The position numbers and the translations under genes were made by a program. The notes under the pieces were generated by a model, which saw nothing but the letters and a program-made list of their open reading frames with translations, was not told the origin of the DNA and did no database searches. Shown piece after piece: positions 27,901-37,157 of a stretch of DNA of 64,000 nt (positions are counted from its first letter, which is position 1; each line of letters opens with the position of its first letter). The stretch is from the NCBI GenBank assembly GCA_022414725.1, contig CM039466.1, positions 40,146,745 to 40,210,744 of the forward strand. The letters run 5' to 3'. The stretch comes from Microglena sp. YARC (taxonomy: Eukaryota; Chlorophyta; Chlorophyceae; Chlamydomonadales; Chlamydomonadaceae).

Positions 27901-29350
27901 GCCGCATCCCAAATCCTTCCCGTCCGATTGGAGTTTTACTTCCACAGTACTGTCATTGTAGACCCTGCGGAAGACAAATAGGTTGGTAAAGCAAATGATT
28001 CAGATTCAGATTCAGATTCAAAATAAGATTCAGATTTAGAGAAAAACCAAACTCAGCGTACCCATAGTCCTCCCGATCATAATCGGGAGCATTGACAAAC
28101 CCAACGAGCGAATGATTGAGAAAACAAAACTCGGAATACACACAGTCCTCCCGATCATAATCGGGAGAACTGACAAACCCAACGAGCGAATGAGTCAGAA
28201 AACATGTACTCGGCATACCCATAGTCCTCCCGATCATAATCGGGAGCATTGTCAAACCCAACGAGCGAACGATTGAGAAAAACCAAACTCAGAATACCCA
28301 CAGTCCTCCCGATCATAATCGGGAGCATTGTCAAACCCAACGAGCGAATGATTGAGAAAAACCAAACTCAGAATACCCACAGTCCTCCCGATCATAATCG
28401 GGAGCATTGTCAAACCCAACGAGCGAATGATTGAGAAAAACCAAACTCAGAATACCCACAGTCCTCCCGATCATAATCGGGAGCATTGTCAAACCCAACG
28501 AGCAAATGATTGAGAAAAACAAACTCGGAATACACACAGTCCTCCCGATCATAATCGGGAGCATTGACAAACCCAACGAGCGAATGATTCAGAAATCATG
28601 TACTCGGCATACTCACAGTCCAAATTCATAAGCAACACCCATCTGAACTTACTTGACTGAATGGGGGGACGGAATTAAGATTTGCTTTCCACCTTTTGCT
28701 GTCCCTCCTCCAATGTTCATCAAGTCATCCATGCAGAGCTGATAGGGGGACTTCATACTCTCGCGAAGAAGCGCATCTCGTTCACTGTCCCATGCGACAA
28801 TACCTATCTTGTGCACACCATGTCGCTCCTGTGCATTACTCATGTAGCCGAAGTTGACATATGGTGCCCAATACAATTTGGAGTCTACATCACTTTCATC
28901 TCTAGCGATCTCGGTAAATCCAAGGGGTCCATCAGGCTTGTGAGGTCTGTCATCCCAATCAACGGGTACTGGACCCGTAGGTACTTCTTTACCTGTTACC
29001 GCATCAGCTGCTGGTGTACGTTCCTTAGGTAACTCCGTAAAACGAGTTCCCTTATCTTTTGCCACGACTGGTTTAGACTTGCTTGTGACACCACCACCTT
29101 TTGGAGGGGACATGCTACTGTTCGCAAAGCTCTCAACTGAATTGAAGGACAGAGTCCTAGGTTCCAACAATCGAGGTTTTGCAGGCACTGCAGCTGGTTG
29201 TCGAGGTTGCGCAGGCACTGTAGCTGGGTGTTGAGGTTGCGCAGGCTGGGTATCTGCTTGTCGCGGTAGCGCTACAGCACCAAAGCGTAAAGGCTTAGGT
29301 TGCACAGGTTGCTGCTCAGGTATTTTCCCGAGAACAACCCGGGCGTGCAT
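24987..29350 (-). CDS. Spliced gene of the 9.3-kb element, left arm (possible ParB-like protein)
   Basis: Four exons: 29350-28653, 27964-27443, 27252-27174, 26175-24987. Each junction has GTAAG donors and pyrimidine-CAG acceptors, and phases match across all three introns. About 828 residues, except that exon 2 needs a one-base shift near 27700. The N-terminal third is Pro/Gln-rich (PQHPATVPAQPRQP), the middle is globular (YQFTFRLLGWWLT), then an acidic/basic linker (KKRGRGQPGSQKKTKKKAKR), then a domain with VRVDQLLANFLK and WVIGGYHSSQAFIKWAE, which resembles the ParB/Srx fold but weakly. The last 75 residues (LVQEDIDAEFR, FEACKEKVLE) match the end of the right-arm gene. Confidence 0.6.
26236..26972. 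repeat. Array of about ten 79-bp hairpin units (left array, within intron 3)
   Basis: Units recur at 26238, 26316, 26394, 26473, 26552, 26631, 26709, 26789, 26869 and 26947, a period of 78-80 bp. Each has a hairpin of the form TCC(C/G)CGA(C/T)TAT-A(C/G)TCGGGAG and a spacer with ATTGCGGAAGATTGA and GTTGATTAG. Spacers are near-identical rather than unique, so this is a satellite, not a CRISPR array. The whole array lies inside intron 3 of the left-arm gene. Confidence 0.85.
26786..26972. repeat. Large palindrome, about 85-bp arms
   Basis: Sequence 26786-26870 is repeated inverted at 26887-26972 around a short centre (CCCGACTATAGTCCGG). The last two units of the left array are therefore in opposite orientation to each other. 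DNA or RNA copies could form a long cruciform or hairpin. Confidence 0.8.
28066..28562. repeat. Array of seven 78-80-bp hairpin units (right array, within intron 1)
   Basis: Hairpin cores CTCCCGATCATAATCGGGAG begin at about 28069, 28147, 28225, 28305, 28384, 28463 and 28541. Spacers read CAAACCCAACGAGCGAATGA and AACTCAGAATACCCAC, different from those of the left array although core and period are the same. The array fills most of intron 1 of the left-arm gene. Single cores also lie in the right-arm gene at 30450, 31649 and 31723. Confidence 0.85.
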
Positions 29351-29525
29351 GGGTTGTTACGAAGTTGGAGAAAATGTCTCTCCGCGTTTGTTTATGACGT
29401 GAGTCGGTTTGCGGAGGTTGGTTAGGAAGAAAGGGTTTCTTGGAAGAATTCACCTCGTTAGGGTCCTTCGGTGGCATACTACCGACATAGCAAGGATATT
29501 ATAGGACTTTGGACAGCGTCGAATT
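29351..29525. promoter_or_regulatory. Divergent promoter region of the 9.3-kb element
   Basis: The only gap between the starts of the two outward genes. It holds no hairpin core and no strong TATA box; AGGATATTATAGGACTTT at about 29490 lies 30-35 bp before the ATG at 29526 and is the best candidate for the right gene. Inferred from gene layout. Confidence 0.4.
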
Positions 29526-32500
29526 ATGGCCTCTAACTATTCACGAACTGCGATCACTCACCCGACGGCAGGCCCACAGTTGATTCCTTCTTATCATCTT
29601 GGCAGGCTTAGTTTCTTTGAGGGGAAGGGGCAAAATGGACGCTACCCCTTCCCCGGGAATAGAATTGGGCATACGCCACTTGAGCCTACGTTGCCAGTAT
29701 CTCGACGTCGACCACTAGATTTCGAGAATTCCAGTGGCAACGATGCGATCGAAACCGTGCAAGCCGAAGAGATCGACACAGTTACCAACTCAGATACCGC
29801 GAATAAATTCGACAAGCTTATTACCTGTAAGTGCAAGAACATATGTCACGTGTTACTCCCACAGGATGTAATTCGCGAACGACGAAATGAATTCGCCGAG
29901 CTCGAACCTGCCGAAAGGCAACGTCGATGCTACATCGAATTGAATGCACTGGCAAGCAACTAACGAGATTGCCAAGACTATGAAGGTCGCACACACTTTG
30001 GAGACTGATATGGAAAGGCAAGAGGAGGATGATGTGTTGTACTTATATTCTTCACAAGGGACGAAGCCGGATAGAAGAATAGCATACGAACCCACTACTG
30101 ATTTGTTTGTTGGTCATGTCGCTGTGGTCAAGGTACAAATGGATGAATCTAGCGGATTGAGAGGATGGGACGTGGTGGAGGTCAAATCACTACCAGTGGA
30201 TGGAGAAGTGGAATGTGTGCATTTAAAGCCCATGTACTCTGGGGCTCAGAAGTTGGTGTACACTAAAACACAATACCCAACTTGGCCAGAAGATAGGATG
30301 GACCACAAGCTTGTGCCTATTACCGTGGGGGTTAGGAGAAAAGCAACATGGACGGGCGATATTCCCATTGACGCATTTCAATTTAGCTGCGAACCCACCA
30401 AGGCGAATCCACCAAGGCGAATCCCTTCTTGCATTGGATGATGCTGCCGATTATGATCGGGAGATGCTTCCTAGTATGATCGTTATCATGACAAGAAAAC
30501 TCTTTTATTCGCAGACGTTTGCATCGGCATACAAGGCTTCGTTGGTTCATTACAAGACAGAAGTGTCAGCGGGCTTCGTCATCTACATCATCGACAGGCT
30601 TCTCAAGCAACACAATGTCTCGCCTGTGTCCTTTCGTGACGACTTGAAGTTACGCTTCAATTCTGGTTCGCCGCTTGACCTTGAGGCAAAGGGCTTCACG
30701 CACATGCACGCCTTCTTGGGCAATAACGCGGAACCCGCCGTTACCAACAAACCCCTTCAGCTGGGTGGCATCGCCTTCAGCAGCAAGGCAGCTTCTGAAA
30801 TCTTGATCGGGGGCATTCGATCCGATGCTTCGATTCCCGCACATCAGGTCTTCTCCGGGTGGCTGAGGGACTATACCGCCCAGAGAAGGGATTGGTATGG
30901 TATACCACCTAGGGATGAAGTTTTGATGCCCAAGCTAACCATCACCGAGGTCACGTAAGTGGGAGGTCTGCTGAGTTTCGCGACAGACAAGGAAGCGCTA
31001 AACCAGCTTCTCGACAGGTGGTTTTCTGTGATCAGGACAAGGGTCCAGCAAAAAAACCAGGCACAGATTATCAGTACCCTGGCCGCTAGCATTGACGACA
31101 TGAAGTTGCTAGTTCAGCCTGACCAGGAGTACCCAATGGCGACAGACGGCCTCCAACAACCAATCTGTGATGATATGTCCAAGTTCCTCGAGGCCTGCCG
31201 TGAACTGCTTTTCGCACACCCCATTCCGCCTCGCAGTATCCATCTCGATGCGTTGAACACCATCAGGGGAGTCGTGGGTTTCCTCGTCATGGACTTAACA
31301 AGGCGGAGGAAAGATGGAGCAGCAGGGATTCCGATGTTGAACCTGACAGAGGAGGTCTTGTTGTCATTGGCAGTAAAGTACGGTGATTTGCCAGTGTGGA
31401 AAAGGGGAGAGCCTTCCGAACGCTTTTTCCGTCTCTACGATGGTGGACAGATGTATCCACACCTGATGTCGGCAGCTACAGCAGTGTTCATGGACGCTGA
31501 CCACCAGATTGGAGTCGGTCGGGTCCAGCTAGAGACGGCAACAGTCAGCGCGCACCTTTACAACATGAAGGCGAAAACATTCCAGTGTGATGAAATCCGT
31601 AAGGTGCGTAGATGTTTAAAATGATAGACTACAAGTTGAAAAGTTGACGCTCCCGATCATAATCGGGAGGATGATGTGTTAAGCATGTCTTTTCACCACT
31701 TCAAAATCCATTACACATAATCCTTCCGATCACAGTCGGGAGCATCACGTTGTTCAACTTGTCTTCCAACCCATAATCTAACTGACTTGTACATATTTCG
31801 TTTACTCTTGCAGGTGCCTGGCAAACTGATCGACTTGGTGATCATCGACCCCTGTCTCACTGGCGATGAAAAGGGACCGTTGTGGCTCGTCGATGAAGAA
31901 TCTTGGAGTTCGACTGATGTGATCAACATGCTGCGGAACTTAGCAGGCCAGAATCGGAAGTTTGCCTCAGTGTGCCATGTGGTCGTGTACACCAACCAAG
32001 AGGAAGGCAGCAGGTTCCTTGTGGCTTTCAGAGAAGCTGGCGTGGCTGACATTCGCCTTACCCACATTACACGCATGGGGCCAGACTTCAAGACACATTC
32101 CACCAGCATCGCCATCTCTGGGATCTTGCATCAAGGTGCGGGACAAGCGGGCCCGTCCTCGAAAGCTTCCATTTCTTCTTCTGGTCTTGCCGCTGCCATC
32201 ACGGTCTTCCTACCGCCTATTGACGCACAGAAAAGTGCCATTGGACGCCCCGACATTAGCGGCTGCTCGATGAGTCCCAAACAAGTTGGATACCGCAGGA
32301 GAAGTGTCGCCGAATTCCGTCACTTTGTGCGGGAGCTTAGCTCCGTTGGCAACTATGTGATGTGCATGCAAGCTGGCGATGCCTCGGGCATGCTAGCGGC
32401 TTTGCTAGAGAGGAGGAACGCCATTGGCTTGGACTGTATCACTCAGAAGCTTGGGGCTGCTGCATGGCGTTTGAACATGTTTGCAAAAACGGAGCAGGCT

Positions 32501-32842
32501 ATTCTATCACGTCTCGAAGCCTGTACTGATGCAGATGATGAAACAAGGGTGAGGACGGCGGTACTGGTTCAGGAAGACATTGACACAGAGTTTCGCGACA
32601 ACCCTGCTGAGCCCAGTGAGGAAATGATGCAAAAGCTAGAGACGTGTCTCCAGACATATCGCGAGAAGAAAGCCGCAGATTGGCCTGAGGACGAGTTCGA
32701 GGCCTGCAAGGAGAAGGTTCTGGAAAGCTGCATCAGTGCAGGAACAGTAAAAGGGCTGATGAGGACCAAGAAGTTAGATTTAGCCCTCGTTGGGTTGCGT
32801 GCCAACTTGTTCCCAGAGCAAGACGAGTCAGTTAGCACATGA
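29526..32842 (+). CDS. Spliced gene of the 9.3-kb element, right arm (DNA methyltransferase-like)
   Basis: Coding sense runs from ATG 29526 with a one-base shift near 29955, an intron ending at 30514 (CTCTTTTATTCGCAG), a possible 63-nt in-frame intron 30955-31017 that would remove the stop at 30956, and a clear phase-0 intron 31604-31813. The part after the last intron has LIDLVIIDPCLTGDE, comparable to the DPPY region of amino-methyltransferases, and later AGDASGMLAALLERRNAIGLD, comparable to the SAM-binding loop (FxGxG) of beta-class enzymes. Both motifs are altered (DPCL for DPPY, AGDAS for FxGSG), so activity is doubtful. The last 75 residues match the left-arm protein. The stop codon lies inside the right inverted repeat. 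Confidence 0.5.
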
Positions 32843-33524
32843 TCTGTCAGCACTAAGTGCAGAAGTTAGCACCAATGGACTTGTTGGCAGCAGTTCAACA
32901 TTAGCATTGTGCACAAGTTTCACGAGTGTACTTGTTTGCACCATCCAACACACATTTTGAGTGATTTCAGGATTCTAGGATGGCAGTTTGCAGATTTAAG
33001 GATATAAATTTGTGTTATGTACATAATGAGGCTATGAGGTATGAAATTATGAATAATAAGTCCTGCGTTAGGAGTTATTAGTTCTGACTTGTATAAGGTA
33101 CATATAAGTTCTGAGTTGTGAGTTATAAATTATGAGGTACACATAAGTACAGATTTCGGAGTCGTAAGTACTAAGTTGTAATTTTGAACTGTTGAGTTGT
33201 GAGTTGTGAGATAAATAATTATGAGCAATGCGTTCAAGACTTTGTAAACAGCTTTCACCTTCCTCTTGACTGTCCTCTACAATTGATTTTGTATTCCAAT
33301 ACTTTCTCTCTCTCCAAACGAGCAAATCAATGTTACAATTGAAATTGAAGGGAATAGTCTCTTTCTCAGGAATACAACAAAACAATTTTACAAAATAAAT
33401 TGTAAGATATTTTCGTAAAAGCCACCAAAAAAGCAAAATCAATTAATTTGCGAAAACGATCTTACAATATTTATCGTAAGATTTCAGTAAAATAAAAAAT
33501 CCGTTCGGAAGCAGGAACGCCCAT
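32827..33524 (-). repeat. Right terminal inverted repeat of the 9.3-kb element
   Basis: Inverted match of 24220-24928 with scattered substitutions and small indels. It includes the final codons of the right-arm gene (DESVST and stop). Confidence 0.85.
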
Positions 33525-33528
33525 TAGT

Positions 33529-33756
33529 ATGAAGATCAAGAGAAAGTACCACACAAGCATGCTCCTAGCTTGTCAATCCATTGAGAAGGACACCAAGGCA
33601 GAGGCTGTGCAATCGGATGGAGACAATGTAGACATTGCTGAGGAGGAGGAGATGGAGGAGGAGGAAGATGGGGATGGGGGCATGGAGGTGGAGAAGGAGG
33701 AGGAAGAGGAGGACGAGGAGGGGGGGGAGGAGGAGGAGGATGAGGAAGATGTTTGA
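33529..33756 (+). CDS. Small acidic frame between two element ends
   Basis: 75 codons: a basic start (MKIKRKYHTSMLLACQS), then a run of Glu/Asp/Gly encoded by GAGGAG repeats. It lies between the right end of the 9.3-kb element and the second terminus at 34105. It may be an exon or a chance frame through a purine repeat. Confidence 0.25.
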   Translation: MKIKRKYHTSMLLACQSIEKDTKAEAVQSDGDNVDIAEEEEMEEEEDGDGGMEVEKEEEEEDEEGGEEEEDEEDV

Positions 33757-33789
33757 CACATAGCCGTTTTTTACTAATGAATTATACTT

Positions 33790-34105
33790 AGGATTTTTAT
33801 TGTAAGATGTAAAAGCTGAATTCTGCCTGCCGACTTATAACCGTCCGCTTTCCCTTTATTTCTTACAATTATAATTGTAAGACACGAATTGATGTTAACA
33901 CCTTTTGTTACAAAATATGGCATTTCAACGTTGTAACATTCGCAATCTGTACGTTTCTCCGTCTTTCAAGCTCATTTCGAGCATATTTTGTCAAAATTGA
34001 CTACAATCTTACGATTTTATCGTAAGATTGCATTTGGAAAGCATCAAAAGACCCCCAAAAAGTGATTGTAAAATTGGAAATCCGTTGGGAAGCAGGAACG
34101 CCCAT
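33790..34105 (-). repeat. Second terminus of the 9.3-kb element family
   Basis: The end at 34079-34105 is the same 27-bp terminus (ATCCGTTGGGAAGCAGGAAC, then GCCCAT). It is in the same orientation as the end at 33524 but followed by TC instead of TA. Inward it has related hairpins (AATCTTACGATTTTATCGTAAGATT at 34010-34028 in shortened form, CTTACAATTATAATTGTAAG at 33868) but otherwise different sequence. It is the right end of a diverged relative whose left part is missing, or an older boundary of the same insertion. Confidence 0.6.
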
Positions 34106-34959
34106 TCATGGCATGGCATGCTAAGAAGCTTCATGAAAGTCATGGACGATATCGGGACGTACGAAATTGTGAAGCCGTTCTTGCGAGGAAGGATACTGAA
34201 CAGACGGGGGTGACTTTTTTTTGTTTTTTTATCTTTCGGATCCACTCGTCCGACCTCTCCCAACTCTGTAAGCACGTAATGGAACAATCGCATTGTCAGG
34301 TGCGCTCTAGTGTTGAACTGCTTCCCTCTTGGCAGCGGAAAGAGAGCCCTCAAGTGACTGACAACCTCTTTCATGTGGATCGCATGCACGAGGCCCTCTG
34401 GGATGATTGTGTCGATTTTCGATTCTGGGTACTGGACCACCGCTTTGACAATCTTCTTGAAATGTTTCTTCATAGAGGGATGTTTCAAGCGCAGGTACTT
34501 GATAACGACCCTGTCCACGTTTGCCCAGACGCTGTTGCACGCCATCGTCGCCATTTGTATTGAGACGTCTGCGATTACTTGTCCCCAAGGACGAACGTCC
34601 ACCTTCACGTAGCCTGCAGGTCTTAGGGCGTCGAAAGCAACCATGGTATCATTGAAGCTCTGGCCCAGAGTATCCTTTCGAACATTGGAGGTCGATACCG
34701 CAAGGAGGCACCTGTAATAAAAGTTCCGATCCAGGTGTGGCAACTGCTTGACGTCAAAGTCTCCATCATCGAGGCATCTTGTGATATGAAAGTTTGCGAA
34801 TAAGTATGCCTCTGCAACTGCGTGGTTGATTAAGAGTACCATGCTTTGTATCCTTGAGGAGATCTGATGCCTCGATACATCCATGCACAGAGAATTAAGC
34901 GTCTTCTTGACGACGCTGATGTTAATATCGTCATCTCCTTTGTCTTGCACTACCCCCAT
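34106..34959 (-). pseudogene. Fanzor nuclease, N-terminal part
   Basis: From ATG 34959 (MGVVQDKGDDDINIS) to the insertion point at 34106, about 284 residues: helical, with HAVAEAYLFANFHITRCL, IPEGLVHAIHMKEVVSHL and FSILPRKNGFTISYVPISS, the last typical of the region before the RuvC core in Fanzor proteins. Coding sense stops exactly at the transposon terminus and the remaining protein lies 9.9 kb away at 24218-23096. The two parts join out of frame by one base if only the TA duplication is removed, so a further small lesion exists. Divergent from the transposase gene, consistent with a mariner element that acquired Fanzor cargo. Confidence 0.75.
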
Positions 34960-35039
34960 TAAGAGGGGGTGAGTATTCTTTTTCTTTTGGTGATATAATA
35001 TTGCACCCACATTTCCTTATACACATTTCCTACGTTATC

Positions 35040-36047
35040 ATGATTGATGCAGAGATAAGACACCGCGCGGTTGTTCACTACAAATACTATAATCGTAGTT
35101 TGAGGAAAGTTAGTTTGCTGTACAAAGTATCAAAATCATCACTCCAACGTTGGGTCACCAAAGCCAATATACAACATCATCGGAAGAAAAGGGTGAGTGT
35201 CATTACAGAAGATATCAAGGCTGCTATAAAACAACTGATTGACTCCAATCCCTTCTTGACAATGTCTCAGCTTGCAGAGGGTGTGACTTCTCTGTCCTCT
35301 GTCAAGATGTCTCCAAAAACTTGTGGACGCTACACACGCAAACTTGGTTACACCCGCAAGCGCGCATACAAAACAGTTTGGCACAAGAATGACCACAAAT
35401 CTTCTGTCGACCGTTTTTGTAAGGAGTATTTAGCCGTTCCGACATCGGATTTGTTAAGCATCGATGAGGCGGGTTTTTACATAGGTGACACTTGTCGCAG
35501 AGGGTACTGTCAACGCGGCAAACGTTTAAATATCCAAATTTCTAGGACATTGCGAATGTCCAAATTGACACTAATTGCTACCGTTTCTGCTAAAGGTATC
35601 GTTCATTACAAGATCCTTGATCACAATTGCAAGAAAGTCGACTTTGTACAGTTTGTATCAAAGTTACATGTACAGCGGGGTACAGTCGCTGTCCTTGACA
35701 ATATCCAGTTCCATCATTCAAAGGAGACGATTTCTATGTTCGATTCTGTAGGAATACGACCACTCTTTGTACCTCCTTACAGTCCAGAGTTTAACGCTAT
35801 TGAGAATGTCTTTAGTTTGCTCAAGCGAAAATATCGCTGCATGTGCCCAATAATTCCAGATGTAGCAGATATATTTGATTACAGTAACGCTTTGAAAAGG
35901 ATTATTGATGCGCACGATGTTAGCCATCAGTTTGACTTTTCAGGGTACTTTAAACATGTAAATTCAGTGTCTTTAGATGCCTTGAATTTTTTGTGTCAAT
36001 CACCTGAAGACAGTATCTGCATTGACAAGATCGGTTACAAATCTTGA
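35040..36047 (+). CDS. Tc1/mariner-IS630 DD34E transposase
   Basis: 335 residues, apparently intact. N-terminal helix-turn-helix pair (RSLRKVSLLYKVSKSSLQRW), a linker with RKLGYTRKRAYK, then the RNase H-like catalytic core: first Asp in LLSIDEAGFYIGD, second Asp in VAVLDNIQFHHS, Glu in YSPEFNAIENVFSLLK. There are 34 residues between the second Asp and Glu, giving DD34E. It catalyses cut-and-paste movement into TA sites. The ATG at 35040 is chosen because the upstream in-frame codons overlap the divergent Fanzor promoter region. The stop is 62 bp from the element's right end. Confidence 0.9.
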   Translation: MIDAEIRHRAVVHYKYYNRSLRKVSLLYKVSKSSLQRWVTKANIQHHRKKRVSVITEDIKAAIKQLIDSNPFLTMSQLAEGVTSLSSVKMSPKTCGRYTRKLGYTRKRAYKTVWHKNDHKSSVDRFCKEYLAVPTSDLLSIDEAGFYIGDTCRRGYCQRGKRLNIQISRTLRMSKLTLIATVSAKGIVHYKILDHNCKKVDFVQFVSKLHVQRGTVAVLDNIQFHHSKETISMFDSVGIRPLFVPPYSPEFNAIENVFSLLKRKYRCMCPIIPDVADIFDYSNALKRIIDAHDVSHQFDFSGYFKHVNSVSLDALNFLCQSPEDSICIDKIGYKS

Positions 36048-36123
36048 ATTGGTCAACTTTTCAGAATCCCCAAAATAGAAGGTGTCCCAATATCAAATGT
36101 CCCTAGCTGTATGTACCTAAAAC

Positions 36124-36433
36124 CCTGTGAATTTGCATGCGGTCCGTTTGCGTGCGTGTGTGTTCCATGCGTGTGTGTGTGTGTCTCTTGTTCTCCTGAC
36201 GGCGGCGTCTTGCTGTCCCTCCCCTGCACAACTGACAACAACCTCCCTTCCTGCCTGCATCTATCATCCGCGGCGTTGCGTGTGTGTGTGTGTGTGTAAA
36301 TCAGTAGTGTGTCTGCTGGTTGATGTGACCTGTGGGCTCCCCTCCGGTCGCCCACCCGCTCGGTTCCTCGCGGACTCCTTTGTGGGGGCTCCCCTGGGGG
36401 GAAGAGGTGAAAGGGGCTCCGCCGCTTGTTTAA
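36124..36433 (+). repeat. (GT)n tracts and family A copy right of the mariner element
   Basis: Direct flank of the transposon: GTGTGT tracts at 36155-36182 and 36279-36298, with TCATCCGCGGCGTTGCGTG between, then family A from 36308, with a deletion that removes the second GGTCGCCC arm. Repeat C sequence (CAACTGAATCCCTCTGGCCC) follows to 36500. The same order (TCATCCGCGGCGTCGCTTG, GT tract, family A) is found at 15738-15971. Confidence 0.75.
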
Positions 36434-36620
36434 TAAAATCTGCAACTGAATCCCTCTGGCCCTCTCCGTGGCGCCCCTTTAAGGAATCCAATATAGTCTG
36501 CTTGTGATCGTGCGGTTTCTTTGGTGTACCACAGTGAATAAGGTTGCGTCAGATGCGTCGGCGTATTTTTTTTTCGAAATAAAAAAATTCTATTATTCGA
36601 AATAAAATAAAAATGAGTAA

Positions 36621-37157
36621 ATGAGCATCACACAGACAACTTGTAAGCCACAAGTAATGTACATTTTAGGGCGCAGGGAAAGTGGGAAGAGTCACGCTAT
36701 CACTCAACTTATTGCTCAACATTCACTAACCACTCTAATATTGGTCATGACAGAACATAACAAGGAGTACCATGCTTTACATACACCAGAGGCAACGTTG
36801 TGTAAACTGTCTGAATCAGAATCACCTTCACTTGACGGTTTCAATGTGCTAGCATTTGATGACATCCATATTTTTAATGTACAAGGCCGCCAATTGTTAC
36901 ACAATGCCATGCAGTTGAAAGGTCGTGCCGTCATCGTGTCTGTCTCTCACCCGTGCAGCATTCCCCTAGCCGGTCGAGACACCATCTTACAACTCAGTCA
37001 GTATCATGACCATCACGGATCTGACTGGGTGAAGATGTTGAAGGCCACGTATGCATTCCAACTAGCTGCAAATGTGCCTGGTTCTGGAAATACATCCACA
37101 GGCACAGCCCCACCGTTGTGCTGCACTGCCAAGTGGGTAGTTTCCATGTCACAATAG
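36621..37157 (+). CDS. P-loop ATPase, possibly viral packaging (A32-like) type
   Basis: 178 residues with Walker A ILGRRESGKSHAI at about residue 15 and Walker B FNVLAFDDIHIF at about residue 75, followed by a conserved-looking HNAMQLKGRAVIVSVSHP strand-helix. This organisation (RxSGK loop, hydrophobic strand ending DD) resembles NCLDV A32/FtsK-HerA packaging ATPases, but the protein is shorter than usual (about 250) and the arginine finger region is not clear. A very AT-rich sequence (TTCGAAATAAAA repeated) precedes the start. A C-terminal fragment of a paralogue is at 15974-16054. The antisense frame 37013-37312 is treated as a shadow. Confidence 0.55.
   Translation: MSITQTTCKPQVMYILGRRESGKSHAITQLIAQHSLTTLILVMTEHNKEYHALHTPEATLCKLSESESPSLDGFNVLAFDDIHIFNVQGRQLLHNAMQLKGRAVIVSVSHPCSIPLAGRDTILQLSQYHDHHGSDWVKMLKATYAFQLAANVPGSGNTSTGTAPPLCCTAKWVVSMSQ

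Larger units (their letters stand above)
24220..33524. mobile_element. 9.3-kb transposon with about 700-bp terminal inverted repeats and TA duplication (unrecognised type)
   Basis: The left end reads ATGGGCGTTCCTGCTTCC after TA (24218-24219). The right end is its inverse, followed by TA (33525-33526). Inverted repeats extend to 24928 and 32827 with few differences. Two long spliced genes run outward from a central gap (29351-29525) and end beside the repeats. Their last 75 residues are homologous. Introns contain arrays of a 79-bp hairpin unit. I see no DDE transposase, integrase, rolling-circle initiator or polymerase of known type, so the mobilising protein must be one of the two unrecognised products, or it is supplied in trans (perhaps by a mariner transposase, given the TA target). 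Confidence 0.75.
22993..36109. mobile_element. Tc1/mariner (IS630-type) transposon carrying a Fanzor gene, interrupted by a second element
   Basis: The left end starts CAGTCGGAGACGCAATTTGT after a TA (22991-22992). The right end, read inward, starts CAGCTAGGGACATTTGATAT and is followed by TA (36110-36111). Both continue with GGGAC(G/A)CC, as in mariner termini, so this is an imperfect terminal inverted repeat of about 30 bp with TA duplication. Inside are a DD34E transposase (35040-36047) and, divergent from it by 80 bp, a Fanzor gene whose halves lie at 34106-34959 and 23096-24218. Without the insert the element would be about 3.2 kb. A second right end of the same family lies at 40132-40437. 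Confidence 0.75.

Noticed and set aside
28066..28562. CRISPR array
   Set aside because: Units are regularly spaced, but the sequence between hairpins is nearly the same in every unit, there are no unique spacers and no cas genes; it is a satellite within an intron.
27953..28631. Proteins with LPIMIGRT / NAPDYDRED repeats
   Set aside because: Translations of the 79-bp hairpin satellite, which lies within an intron with matching splice phases.
29827..29864. 38-nt intron in the right-arm gene
   Set aside because: Splicing it would create a stop at once, and the retained sequence looks coding.
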